From Stenopsyche tienmushanensis (Eukaryota > Arthropoda > Insecta > Trichoptera > Stenopsychidae): 64,000 nucleotides of DNA. Location of the stretch: the NCBI GenBank assembly GCA_008973525.1, contig WACJ01000356.1, positions 186,001-250,000 on the forward strand, given 5' to 3'. A program made the translations under genes and the position numbers. The notes beneath the pieces are model-generated. The model did not search any database. It was not told where the DNA came from and saw only the letters and a program-made list of their open reading frames with translations. This document shows, piece by piece, positions 25,254 to 40,200 of the stretch (the stretch's first letter is position 1; every line of letters begins with the position of its first letter).

Positions 25254-28200
25254 CTAAAATATAAATACACTGTGATTAGGACATTGGCTACAGGATTTAT
25301 ATGATGAACAAAGTTCGTTATAATGTAATATAGAAGATGGCATCTTTGGCAAGATTATCTTACTGGTATGATTAGCTGTGTATATGAAATTTGGTAGGTC
25401 GTTTTCCACATTTCCAGTTTTTGCACGTCGGGCTGCTATTCCACGACATTCCTCTTCAAAATCAGTATCCATTTCGACTTCCACAAGTGCATAAGCATGA
25501 TCACGAAGTGAGCATGCTTCATGTCGTATTTGCTTGTCTGATGAAGTTCTATATAATAAGAAATATTCATATTGAATTTTAAATGCATTTTTTAAAATTA
25601 AATAATCAACGGAAACTATTGATTTTACTAATGATTTCATATATAATTCACAAATTAAATAGAATATAAATATTTATTATTTGTTTAATTTTAAGGAACT
25701 ATGTTTTATATATTCAGAAAAATTGAAATCTCAATTAAGATGTGAAAATCATTAGATTGTATAATTCAAGTTAAAAATAAGTACTTCTAATCTTCAATTA
25801 TTCTATATTATGTTGAAATTTTTCGCATTCGTTTTAGCAATTTTGTATACATATTATGTTATTCACATCTGATATTACCATATGCTTATATATATCTTGG
25901 AATTATAAAAAATGACTATGTAAATACAAAATAACTATATTAATACGGGTATTCCTCAATTTATGAATATTATGATGAAAATTTGTACAATGTGTGAAAT
26001 AAAAATGATTAAATATTATTAAAATTGTGAAACATATCCAAAAAAAAAAATTGATGTAACGATAGTGTCAAAATTATAACATAAGCAGAGGATTACCTGT
26101 AATATTTATTTATTAAATTCTTAGACTATAAATAAACATAATAGAAGGTCAGCAAGACTAAGTGTTACCTATGTAATTTCATTATTGTCGAGTTTGAAGC
26201 GCTTATATGAGCAAAAAAAACAAAACGGAATATCTGCACGCAAATGGAGCTTTTCTAAACATTGCTTCCCGAATATTTATGATACAGTAGTTCGTCAACA
26301 ATATGAATATTTGCTTGAAGACGTTCACAAATAATTTTGAGCAGCTGATAAACCATGAGAGTGAGAATAACCAAAAGTAGCCAAAGTAACCAAAGATTCG
26401 CTCATGTCGTGTCTGTCATTATGTTTTTCCATTTGAGGTATTAAGAAGACGGTGTTCCAAAAATAGCAGTAACGAGGAGAATCGTTGATAAGAATGGATG
26501 CATATTCTGAAGCAGTTATATCGAATGATCAACTCAAATTCATAAAATTTTGCTAAATTGACTGATTTATTGCACATTAAATTGGTAACATTTAGTTTGA
26601 TTAACATGCATAAATTATTTTATATACAGAGTCTTTTAATGATTCGATAAATAATTAGCTAACATCCATACATCAGCAAAATGCAAGGTCTGTTGAAAAC
26701 ATTGCTGCTGTGTGTGAGAATGTACGACGGAAAAGCCCAGTGAATTTTTTGTTATTCAAAAGAATTTGACCTTTTTGCACCTTCATCAATTTTGTTGCAC
26801 ATTTTTAATAACCTATTGATCCAAGAGTCTGAATGACCTTAGATAATGCTGTGTGTTCGCTGATTGAGTCGGCTAGGCCCGATGAGGCCCATTTATGGAT
26901 GAATGTGTGAACAAGCAAAATTGTCAGATTTGGGAAGATACCAATCCACATAAGATGCATCCCAGAAAATTACTGTTTGGTGTGAATTTTGGTTTAGCGC
27001 AATCATCAGTCTGTATTTCTTCCAAAACGAAACCAACATTGACATAACTTAGATTTCTTCCTCTTACTCTTACAAACAAAATATGGGACCGGAAACACTC
27101 TCAGACCAACAATTTAGATTCAGGACGGGCAGATCGATTGATCATTTGATGCAATTCAGTCCGTCGTAGGATTTATAAAAACGCATGGAATGGATCAGTG
27201 AAGCGAAGCAAATTTACAGGCTTCGTCACCTTAGATGTGAAGAATGCTTTGAACACCGCCTGTTGGACCAAAATACTTAAAGCCACGGAGGATAGAAATG
27301 TTCCAAGATATACTTTTTGATTGATGAGCGACTAATTCAAGAATCTTTCTCCATATAATTGACACAAAACTCGTCACCTTTGCTGACAATGTGCGTGTCC
27401 TGATTAAAGCCAAAACAACAGAGGATCTGGGAATCATCACAAAAGAGATGCTATGGAGAATCGCATGATGGTTCAAAAAAATTAACTCTCTTTGGCACTA
27501 GAAAAAATGGAGGCCCTATTTTTAATAAGGAAACGCATTGACAAACCACCAATAATAGCTAACCAGGGGCATTGCATTAATGAGGTCATGTGAAAGAAAG
27601 AAAACCGAATTAGAACTAGAAGAGTGAACACCGGTTTGTAGAAAAACAAATCCAACTTCTTGAAGCAATACGAAAGCGGATTCCGAGGGGGTCGGTAGAG
27701 AAAAAAGGGTGGGAATTTTAGTGGATAGGAATTCCCACATTACCATGGTTTTTAACCAGACCTTAAATCGTAGATCTATGCGTATAAACTAGAAAAATAA
27801 TTAATGCTCTCAAAGTCAAAATAACGAATGGCATCCGGCAAATTCAGCCAGATTTATTCGTCAAAGTCGACTGGAATACGTACCACTATTGTTTTATTTT
27901 TGTTAATAATATGTATAGAGTATGAACTAAATAAATATTTAAGATTAATTATTAGAAACTAAAAGCATGCAAGTCTAAATAATATCATGCGCGCTCCATT
28001 TAAAATGAACTATTTTATACACACACACGAATGTGTTTGATTATTCTTATTCGTTCAATATAAAAATAACAATGATAATACTTAATAACACAATATATAA
28101 TATGTAGTACAGTTAAATTTGTAAAATGATATTACGAGATACAAAAATAAACAGATAAATAAAAAAGAAATACCAAAATAACATATATATATATATAACT

Positions 28201-31200
28201 AAAATGCCATAAGAAATTCATGCTGATAAATGAGATGTACTTATTTAGTTGATCATACCTATTGATCCCTTTTGATCTAATGTGAGCATGAAGGATGAAT
28301 GATGACATCAAAAAATGATATGAAAATTTGAAAAATAGGCATTGGTTAACGTAATATCACATTGTAATTAATCCAAATGATTTAATAAATACGCGACTAA
28401 AATTCTTGCATATTCTTCAGAGACTTTTCGAATGGAATTAAACAAACTAGTATTAAAATTGAACACTTCTAAAAGAGTTTTTCGTTTATGCATTTTTGAA
28501 ACACGATTATTTTTAATTAACCTAGCAGGAAGTTAGTATTTTTTAAATTCTTAAATATGCTGCCGGCTATATAAAAAAAATCGATGGGACTTTTAATAAA
28601 TAAATAGCACATTTCGTGTCTTCCATGCCAATTTTGTTAACAAATATGCATGATAAAATGATTAGTCCGATATATCATCAAGAGCTAAATTTTTCTGTAT
28701 ATCATTATTGATGTTTCAAGAGTTATATGTATAAAATGGATTGAAATGGGTTGTACAAAAAATATCAAGCATTTTTATACAAAACTATGTGAGGTCTTTT
28801 TATATACCTCTTGTTATGTTGAGTTGCAAGTTTGTCCGATGTCTCTTCGTTTTCCTTTGTAACACTACAATACAGAAGCATTTTTTGTTCGATAGTAAAT
28901 TTTTTTAGAGTATGATAAAATATTTTTTTCCAGCATTTTATAAACTTGGCATCACCGAACTATTTATAGTCACCGAAATTTTTTGTAACGTATTATTATA
29001 ATAATTTCCGGAGTCAATTTATATTAAATGGTTTTAAGTTAAGCAATCCTATTTTTCACACAAACCAAATGTGAGTCAATTAATAATGAATAAAAGAAAC
29101 ATTTATTTGTTTGTGAAATACTATCGACACTATTGATATTTTTTTAGTATGCCATGTTTTCATTACATATAATATTTTTACAATTCAGTAAAAACAAATA
29201 AATGTTTGAAACATTTTTAGAAATATGTAACGAAAAACTAAATAAAGAAAAATATCATTAGAATTTATGCACAATAGTATTTTGAGTAGTAAATGAAGGA
29301 AGTTATAGCAGTTTATGATATATATTATTACGCCGATACTCAAAAATCTATTGCATGAAATTATTTTAATTGATGATGTATTTAAAATACATACAAAATG
29401 TTATTGAAGATGTGGATGCTTAATTTATTTTTTAAAAAATGCTAATAAAAATTACCTATCAGGATTATATTCTAATGCATTTGCACATATTAAGTCAATA
29501 TCTTTCAAAAAATCTCGTGCACAATTGTATCGGTGCATATCCACTTTTGTCATCATGGTCTCCAAGTCCATCGGCTCTTTAATTATCAGCAGATAGTCTG
29601 TAACCTAAATGATATACATGCAAAGTCTTAGTTACAAGGATACATTGTTGTAAAATTAACGAAAAATAATATAATACATACTTCATCGAGGTCCACGGGT
29701 TTCGTAAATTTATAAAAGCGTCTGTTAGCTGCAAGTTTACGGCATACATCTCTGAGAAAAATACGTAATTCTCGGAGTAGGTGGGCTTCACGTCGTGCGT
29801 TTCGTCTTAATTCTAATGCGGTGGGACGAGGTGCAGGCGGAGGTGGGGCTAATTAAAAAAAAATTAAGCTATAAAATCTTCCATTGAATTTAGATAAATC
29901 TGTATTTCAGTCTGGGTAATAAAAAGTTAAAAAAAAAAACAATCTTCACACACAACAAATTAATGAATGACTAAATAAACTCTAGAATTCAACATGATAA
30001 TCGGTGCTAATGACTTAAAATAAGAGGGAGTGGCCACAAACTTTCAGTGTCCAATCGGTCCAAATTTCAGATCACTGACACAACGAAGTAACGCCTTGCG
30101 ATTGGACGCCATGCCTGAACATGTCCACAGAACATGGTCTGCGTCCATGAACGGATCTCCGCATGGACACTGAAGTTATTGAAAACCCAAACCTAACTAA
30201 ACGAGGCCCTAAATCGCCAATGTCCTGTGAGGAGTGGAAAAGTTCAGTGGTCCAGGACGACCTCGCGACATCTCAGGCGGTGCCTAACCGAGAGGAAGAA
30301 GCGTGAGAGGTGGCGGCCGACGACCGACACAGATCACCTCTCCCCTCCAACTAAATAAAACCGCTTCCTTGAAGCGACGACGGAGATCTTTGAAGTCTCT
30401 TGTTTAAAATAAAAAATATAGGAGATCTAACCTTTTGGTAGTTCTGTCAATTGAACTGGTATCACAGAAATAGGCGGCTCCAGAGGCTTGACTAGGAATA
30501 AAGGTTTAAGAAAGCCTGTAATTTCAGATGAAGTGGGTTCTTTGATATCGTAAATACAGTCTTTATACAAGGGAAAGAGTTCTTGAATCTGGAAAAAATA
30601 ACAGAAATTATGTTAAGAAATTTTATTAAATAAAATAAAAACACTTAAGCTATTCGATATATAACCTGTTGTGGGAGATCAACGTAAGAACATTCAGAGG
30701 TGGCTAGCAATAAACAGTTGTTGGTAGCTGATATTTCCTGCCATAAGTGTACTACGAGATTAGAGCCTCCATCGCCAAGAATTGGCCACAATATATCAAT
30801 GGACGGAACATAAACAATACATCCTTTATCACCTTGTGAACAACGTCGTATTTCAGAAAATACCTACAAAAGCACAAAAAGTATAAGAAATCGATATGTT
30901 TTTTTAACTTAAAAAATATTGTCAAAAGCGTACCGAAAGTATTGCTTGTTCGGGAGTAAAAGTAATTCCTTGATGTAATGCAGAGACACTTAATTCTCGG
31001 ACAGCGCAGTGTTCCATAGACGCTAGTAATGCAGGAGCCAGGAGAGATGCTGCACATGATCCTCTCAGTAAGAGTACAGATGACCAATTGTTGCTAAACG
31101 TAGTTTTTCCTAGCCTATATAAATAATTTAACGTTGAGTTTATAATGAAAAATTATCTTGTGTGATCAACCCTTTCGGACCGGAGAGCAGACACGCTTCG

Positions 31201-34200
31201 TTTTAATGTAAATTCAATTTTCTGTCAGCTCCGCCGCATCGTGTAACATGCTTGATAATAAACTAGGCTTAATAAATTAACACTATATATATTCGAAATA
31301 TTTCTTAATGTTGAACGAAAGTCGTCTTATTTTTGTTGAAAGACCTTCATAGCTTATCCAACTAAAGAGATTTAAGTTAATTATATCTAAATTTTATGAT
31401 GGTCAAAAAATTCTTTAGAATACAATTTTTTGTTGAATAGTAAGTATGCACATTTGCAAGACACTCGTCTCTCTGTCTCGCAATTTCCAGTCCGATAGAG
31501 TTATGCGTATAGATGTACATATATGTAATTACCCATTTCTCCCTTGGTGAAGAGATTTTTCAGCAGGAGGGTAAAGTTTTTTGGCGATAGTTACGGCAGA
31601 ATTTAAATTAGAAGAAAGTAGTGGTATCAGGTGTGGAGTAAGCGATCTCGCTACAGGAGGTGCAGAACGAGATCCTGCAGCAACCAGAGTCTTCATGGCA
31701 CACACCATATCTTCGCATTGTACCTCAACCTAAAAAATGCACGCGTACAATTAAAAATAAACCGATAATATCCAACTAGCCGTTACATATTTATTTAAAT
31801 ATTGACAACATACTTTTTGAGGATCAATAAGTAAAGCATAATGATTCTTGTAAACTTGTGGATACGTGCGTTCCAAAGCTTTTAATACTGATTCCGAACA
31901 CAATGCCTTAAGATCAGACCCTGGAAATGGAAAGATTGAAGTTTATTAAATATATTTTTTTTATACAAATTTAATATATTCATGGAAAAATGTATATATT
32001 TTTACCTCCATAGCCAGTAGTTATATCAGAAATATATTGAACAGTTTCTGTTAAGGGTTGGGGATTCCAATTTGACGTAAGAACTTTTAATATGGCAGCT
32101 CTTTGGTTAGCTGGCGGATACGGAAAGTGTAATTCTCTATCAAAACGCCCGGCTCTTCTAAGAGCTGGATCTATTGAGTCTAGTCGATTTGTAGCACCAA
32201 TAATAATAACCTCCCCTCTACAAAAACATGAGTTTTATACGAATATTTTAATATTAAGTTTGTATCAAAATATTAAGTAGTATGTACCTATCACAGAGCC
32301 CATCCATTTCAGCTAATAATGTTCCAACAACACTAGTATGAACTTGATCTTGTCGTGCACTTCTAACAGGAGCGAGAGCATCCAACTCATCAAAAAATAT
32401 AATGCTGGGTTTCATTTTGGTAGCCTACGACAAAACGAAAACTATGAAACCGAGCAAAAAAAAAATAACAATAATTGATTTATGCAAAATTCAAAAAATT
32501 ACCTGTTGAAACAGTAATTTAATATTTCTTTCGCTCTCTCCGACCCATTTTTTCAAGCAATCAGCTCCTTTCCGCAAGAAAAATGATACTTTCTGTCCGC
32601 CCTGTATGCTGCATTCGTTTGCTAAGGCTCTGGCTAGAAGTGTTTTACCAGTACCGGGGGGACCGTGGAATAAAACTCCTTTCGGAGGATGTGTTCCGAA
32701 TTTCTCAAACAACTGAGGATACATCAAAGGAAATAGTACCATTTCACGTAAACATCTAATATGCTCTTCAAGACCGCCGACCTTTATTAAAGCAATAAAA
32801 AATAACATTATTAACAAGCAAAGAAATAAACTTAGAGCCACGTATAAATAGAATGCTAATTACTGATGAAAATCGAATCGAGCCATCAAGTTGTATGGGT
32901 TGAATTTCTCTAAGAGCTCGATCAGCATGGTCACCGAGGGTTTTGGATTTTTGCCTGGAAACGCATTTTTTACATATTAATAAGTTGATAATTAAATGTG
33001 TTAAAATTGATGAACGAAGAAAACTTCATAAATTACTTTGTTTTCGTTTTGTTTTTAACGGATACATTTAAATCTTCCTCAGAATCAGACGATGAGCTGC
33101 TACTGGAACTAGTATTGGGGCTTTGAGCTGCATGGGGGAAAAAACGGTTATAAACGTTAGCGACGCCAATTAAACGAAGAAAAATAAAGCTAGAAGATTA
33201 CTTACATCTTACTATAATCTTTGGTTGTTTACGTTCTCTTAGGCTATAAGTCTTTCTCATATTATAAGGCTTTTTTCTCATTGTGTATTGTTTTCCTGAA
33301 ATAAAAAATACATGCGTTTTTATTATGCATAATTTACGTTAGCTAACACAAAAGTTTTATCATTTAAATATTTATCAAATAGTCATTAGTTCACCTTCGC
33401 AAGATGCAGATTCAATAAATGAGTTTCTTGGTTTCCGAGTTCTATTTGATCTTCTAACAACCATACCACTACCCGAATCTGAAGAGTTGTCACTTTCACT
33501 ACCTAAAAGATAATTTATATTAGTTTCATGTTTAATTATCAGAGTGCACTATTAAAAAAAAATATATTTCATACCAGTTTCTTGTTGGCTATGACTATTG
33601 ATGCCAATTTCTTTCTTTATTTGATTTTGATTACGACCACTTTGTTTATTATTTGCTGGGCGTCGACTCCGTAAACATCTATTATTTGAAATGTCCTTCT
33701 CTTCAATTCTTTGAATAGAAAAAGAAAACATTTCTAAACATTCAAAAACAATTTAATTTTAAATGTCATATAAAAAATTTAATATTCACCCGCCAGAATG
33801 TACTTTGTTGTCGTCTCCATTTTCTTCTGATTTTTTATTTTCAGATTTATCAGAGTCAATGGTGGTTGATCCATTCTCCCCCTTTGGATCTCGTTCTTCA
33901 TCAGTTTTAAATTCTTTCTTAATCCTAGTAGATTGTACAGTCTTCTTGGGTGATATTTTATCATTGTGTTGTTCATCATCACTTTGAATTTCACCATTTA
34001 ACTGCTTAGTCTGTTATATTAAGATAAAATGCATTATTTCAATTGAAATTCAAATCTTAATCAACGAAAATTATTAAAAAATACTTTACATTTACAACTG
34101 ATTTAGGCTGTAATCTTTCGTCTTCCGATGACGAGTCTGAGGATGATGTCATGCGACTAAGGCGATTGAAAAGTCTAGGGTAGCCTTTGACTTTCAGTTC

Positions 34201-37200
34201 ATTAGTGATCCAGCTTTCATTAAATGTGTGATGTATTAGTTTACGTTGTCGACCGCTTCGTCGTACATCTATGCATTAAATATAAATAAAAATAACGAAT
34301 TATAAAAGCATATTTCGTTAAAAGAATTTAAAACTCACGACACTCAGATTCTTGCAACGGTTTGTCGCTTTCTTCCATATAGTTGTTCGGTCTTAATGGA
34401 CGCAACTGTCGTTCTACGACTTCTTTGTGACGATTCTTTGCTACTCTGCATACTCTTTTCTTTCCTTTATAAAACACACGAACTGGACGTCGCCGCCTAT
34501 GACGATAAAAAAGTATATACTTATTAATAAACAATAATATAAGTATATTATGAAAGAAAGCAAATATAATTATTTTAACTGTACCTTCTGGAAAACTTTT
34601 CAGCGTCGGTGTCTTCACTCTCCGGATATATCATGCGAGGCATTTTTATGGCACTAAGTCTATGACTCACTACTATATTAATTAGAAAAATACAATCATT
34701 AGCATTATTTATATCATTTAATCATATATTTACAGACCAAGTTCAACCTTTTGGCTGTAATGATCATTTTAAGAATCTTAGCGAGAAATGCTACCATTTT
34801 TAGTTGCATCGAAATATTATTTTGATTAAATTCAATTATACTTGCCGATAGCACATATCACCTACAGCAAAGGTGTCAAACTAGCAGCGTACAATAAATA
34901 TTTTTGCAGCCAATAAAACACACACAACAATGCCTAATTAATATTGCAGATATTGTTTATCTGGGAAATGTGAAGGTTTTTCAAGCAATCTCTGTCTCGA
35001 AATACAGTTACAGAACTAATTGTTAATTGCCGCTAAAGTGATCAGATCAAAGCAAAAAAACAAGTTTTGAGCGAGTTTCCATTGACTGTGACGAGAGCAT
35101 GGACATTGGTAGTGTAGCTCAATTAGCTATTTTTCTTTGTGCTTATGACACAAATTTCGACATTCGAAAACCCAATAAGGAGATGGATGAACCAAGACAT
35201 TTCAACCTCTCTGAATGCTTGACTTGGAAAAGTACTAAAAGCCTTGTTAAGATCCAGAATTGAACAAAATATGGAACCGGATTCAGGACGGGCAGATCGA
35301 TCGATCGCTTGATGCAATTCAGTCCGTTGTAGAATTTATCAAAAGCGCATGGAATGGATCAAGTGAAGTGAAGCAAAATAGCAGTCTTCGTTACCTTAGA
35401 TATGAAGAATGATTTCAGCACCGTCCGCTGGACCAAAATATTATTATTTGACACGATTAATGTTCGATTTCGACGAGTTCGATGAACAAAGTGACCAACT
35501 CTATCCTGGTCTACAGTGCATCAGTCTGGGCAGAAATGACACAGAAATATGGAAACAGATTTAATCTGCTAAGAACGCAAAGAATAAGTGCAACTCTGAT
35601 AATATCAGCCTATAGAACAATTTCACTGGACGCAGTACAACTTTAATAGATACAGACGCTCCTTCAATGATTGGAAAACATAAGAGCTTTATAGTTTGAC
35701 ACCCCTACCTTACAGAATACGTTTCTTTTTCTATCAGACAATAGAAAAAAATCAGATTGCTAACACAGAGGTAATTTTTTGAATTAATATAGAGCATTAT
35801 GTCGTTAACAATAATCATTGTTAGTATTTCTCGCTAACAGTGTTGTAATGCTTAATGAAAATATATAAATTATTACATTAACTTACATTGAGCAGGCCAA
35901 TGCTGTCTTTTTCTAGTAACTCTGTAATGACTGCGCAAAGCTCTGGGAGACCATCCGTCAACGGAAACATCCTTGGATAACAATATTAAAATAAATTATA
36001 CAGCTAAAAAAACGAGGACATATTACTATTCTAAAATCGATCAGTGTATATCTTAATTATGCCGTTGGGATTAAATTTAAAAATATTTTTTGAGAGATCT
36101 GATGCGATTAAAAGTGGTTATACAAGAATAGCTCAATTGTTGCATATTTCTACATGATAATACTAAAAAGCGAATACAGCAGTAAATATAGTGTTGTTAT
36201 ATCAATAAGAAGTGCTAGTGATTAATTAATTCTAAATCGAGAGACGGAAGACTCACAAGTGAGTCTTTTGGTAATCGTAAGAGAGCGGATTAAAAGACTC
36301 ATATATGAGTCTCGTCATAATACAATAATTGGGATATTCCTGTATAATATCTACGCCACCAAATACGACTATAGTAGTTCATCTTTTTACACTTTGTTAA
36401 GTTGTTTTTGAATTGCATTTAAGGCAACTGGCATTGACGAGATATCCAAACATTGATTTACCTTGTGAGATATCAGACGTTGCATTTTATCCAGTTATTC
36501 AAACAAATTTCAAAGTCTACTATTCCTTAGCTAGGTCAAAATTTAAAAACAAAAAAAAAAAGGGTGGGACAGAAGTATTCTTCATATGATAGTTTAATTT
36601 GAAAACTTATGTTATTCATAAGTATGCCAGAAAAGAAGCATTTGGGTTAATCCAATACATAATAAATAAGCCTCTTACAGAAACAACAAAAACCAGATTA
36701 ATACAGTTGGGAGACTTATTGAATTTTGCAAATTGTAAAAACCAAAACCATTTAAAAAGAAGTATAGGATTTTTTTAAGCTTTATTTTTTATAACTTATG
36801 TTTTTAATTATAAAATTGAGTTATGTTCTGAAATTTATAAAATTAATAATTGCTGGCATATGTAACACATCACTCAATAAATTCATAGGTTTTTTTTTCC
36901 ACCTGTTTGTCTTCATTTGGGGTATGAACATATTGAGTGCGTTGTTAATCATAACAGTAATATTTTTAAAGGGAAGTAAAACATAACAAAATAAAATAAA
37001 TAGTTAATTAACTAATGAAAGCAAAAAGATCAAAGAGAAATCATAGTAAAATGAAAAAATAAAATGCATGCAATGATTGAAACAAAAGACTATATAGGGG
37101 CGTAAAAATTAAATTTTAAAAACTAAATAAACCCAACTAATTCAAACTTTAAAAAGATGTAGGAGTTCTAAACAAATTAACACATAAAACGGTGATTTTC

Positions 37201-40200
37201 CTGCACTGAAACGATTTAAAGTAAGAACTAAGTTTTGAATTAGTCAAATTTTCATGTTGTTATTCCTATTTCTCTCAGGATGTGGCTTTAATATAAAGTT
37301 TAAATCCAATTTTTAAAGTATTTTTATGCGTACTGTTTCAATTAGAAATAAAATATCGATACATATTCGCAGGAAATTTAAAAATATGCAAAATAAAATA
37401 AAGTGATTTCATGTTTAATACATACAAGCAATTTAGTCAAGGTGTTTTTTCTCAAGTTTACTTTTTAGAGTAAATTTTCACACATCCCAAGTCCTAATCA
37501 AAATATGCTGGTCCTTTGTTCCGTCACAAATAACATCTCAGTACCTGTATTTAGAATAATTGCAGAAAAATAGTAAGTATTAATGATATTAACTAATAAA
37601 ATAAAATATACATAAATAAAGAGCATATGGAAGGAATTGTCTAAAATACAGCTATAAAATATCGCTAGCTATTACATTTTGAGGTTGACGCATAAAATAT
37701 ATCGGATGAACAGTATATAATCAATTCGTAACTTATGGTACGAGAGGATTTAAATATAACTCGGAATTTCGCTTTACAAATTTATAAAAATACAAATGGA
37801 TCATCTTATTTTTATACGTTGATCCCTTCATTAAAAAAAAAATCTTGATCCCGTCACTGAAGAAAGAAGGTGAGAAGTACCATCCTCTGTTGTGCAACGC
37901 GTAATTATTTGTTTTAAGGCACGAAATTAAGTGAAATTTTAAGGAGACTTGAGGTGCAGTTGAATGATGCTACTCCAAGTAAGATCCAAGATCTAAAAGT
38001 TGAGAAACAGTCTGCTCGAAAACGGGCGGCTGCTTATCATAACAAAAGCCAAAGAAAACTGATTCGAGCTGTCTTTCTTCTGCTAGGATTCCATGGGGAG
38101 TCAGCCCTATGTCCGTGGGCAATGATTGAATCTCTGGGATAATGATGTGGAGTAGAGGTGCGCGAAAGTAGCTTCGTCGGTTTGCTGCGTCAGCTAACAT
38201 GAGTTGGGAGCGCAGGCCACCCAGTGCTCCCATAAAGGGGTGTGTGGAACAGCCGATTACAGTAGTTGGTGGAGACTGTATCGAAGGCTCACCACTATCC
38301 TCAACAGTCTAGGCATATAGGGGAGAACGGTTTTAGGCTGTTTGAACGGCGACTTGTCTTCGTGGCTAGGCACTACAAATGACCGAACCGATACGAGTAT
38401 CATGCGAAAGGGGTAGCCCCTGCAGTCTGTCATCTGCTGCAGCCCCCTTCAAACTGAGGTTGGACTCGTGGTGGCAGTGAACTCGCAGTAGTATTCCTTT
38501 GAATTGAGCTTTAAACTTTGTCCTTCCTTCTCCGCTGCACCCTCGGCTGCAATAGTCTGAAGCTGGTTTTCCTGCAGAAACCTCGCCTCTTCTAGAGGGC
38601 GCGAAGCAAAAGGGGTGGGCGCTTGGACGCTCTGTGCGCAGTGTTTCTAGCGGGACTTAAAGATCAGTGGAAGACACTCTCTGTGTGGCTAGTCCAGGGT
38701 AACCCGGAACAGACCATACACCAGCGCAGCAAATGGCATCAAATATTAATGATCCCCCAATCCAGTTAGTCACTCTCTGTTGTCTGTCCTTCTTCTGCGC
38801 ACCATATCCAGTTAGGGTCTGCCGGTGCTAACTATGGTATGGTATAAGCGTATACGATGGTTAGCTGACCGGAGAGATGGTTCACGACTACTTCCAGCTG
38901 CCACCTTGTTTTTTCAAAATGCTAGGTACTGCATGCGGTGTCGCTGGGTCGTCCTGGATTATTGAATCTTACAATTCTTGGAGTGCCCATGTGGAGATCT
39001 ATTCATGGACGCAGACCATATTATGTGAACATGTCCGGGCATGGCGTCTAATCGCGAGGTGCTATTTTGATGTGTCAGCGGTCCAAAGTTTGGACCGGTT
39101 GGACACGGAAACCTTGTGGACACTCCTTGCATTTCTGGAGCCTTCTATGACTTCAATAAGGTCATAGAGGCCCTCCTGGTGGCTAGTTAACTCAGTGTGC
39201 TCGCACCCTCTCGGAATCGTGAGCTGAACTCTAATACCCTTTCCCCATAATATATATATATTTTAGATTTATTATATTGCATATATATTTATGTATTATG
39301 GGTCCTCACAGGGCATGAATTTAAAATTTTCGATTTTGCATCTTAGCATGGCCCCGAATAGCGGGACCAATAAATAACTTGTGATAAATTCATCCAATTG
39401 TGACTACCACATATTCGGTCCATTGAATGAGATATTAAGAAGGCAACAATTTTAAAACAATGCTGCAGTCAAGCAATTAATGCGTAACTGGTATTCGGAG
39501 CAGCAGCCTTTTTTCTTCAATGAAGAGCTTTCTATCCTATGGAATAAATGTGTTTCATAATAATTCAATCACTAATAAATTTGTACAGCAAAATTCCGGG
39601 TTATATTTGAATCACCTTCGTATCTCAAACTCAAGTTTCGCATGGTTGCTCTTTGAGTGAGTGTACATGTTATGATAAATTGGGAATAGTTTATGGGTCA
39701 ACCAGATTTAAAAGTCCATGCTTTAAATCGGGATACATCATGCAAAGTAATAAGTAAAGAAAATAATGATTCAAAGCTAAATTATAAAAGAAATATTGTT
39801 AAAAGTGAGAGCATATAAATATAATTGGGAATATAAGATAAACAAACATTATTAAAATAAACAATTTTAAATCATCCCGAATATTCGTTTATTAACGGGG
39901 AAGGTGAACCTCAAAAGAGGATACCAACCCATTCTTGAATTCGCAAGGATATGGGACGTGGATGGAGAGACCCTCATTTGGTAAAGGAGCTAATTCAATA
40001 AGTGTCATGTATGTCTTCACCTTAACCCTGCATTGCCGTCACAAGGAAAGAAGGGACTGGACTCAATGTACTCCAAAAAGCCATTTTCAGTAAAATCAAC
40101 ACGATCGCTTCGATTATCTTACTACTCAGTCTTCACAAATCACCCACAGTTCCTATTGAGATGTTCGCAAAGGTGCCTTTCATTATGTTTAAAATAAAAT

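Noticed and set aside
25254..25640. 128-codon minus-strand frame as a full exon
   Set aside because: It runs past the GTAAGA donor at 25363; using its end would leave a 17 bp intron before the next exon.
31114..31533. GLGKTTF at the exon 16-17 junction of ATAD2 as a second Walker A
   Set aside because: It lacks the GxxxxGK[ST] spacing of the AAA P-loop, and lies before the VLLLRG strand where the degenerate P-loop belongs.
33779..33997. Minus-strand frame starting MVKFKVMMNN
   Set aside because: Out of frame with the ATAD2 exon 33790-34010, whose acidic/basic frame connects to both neighbours in phase.
38877..39167. 96-codon plus-strand frame as a host gene
   Set aside because: It is a shifted reading of a LINE C-terminal region; the adjacent frame gives the recognisable CGDLFMDADH...TCPGM motif.
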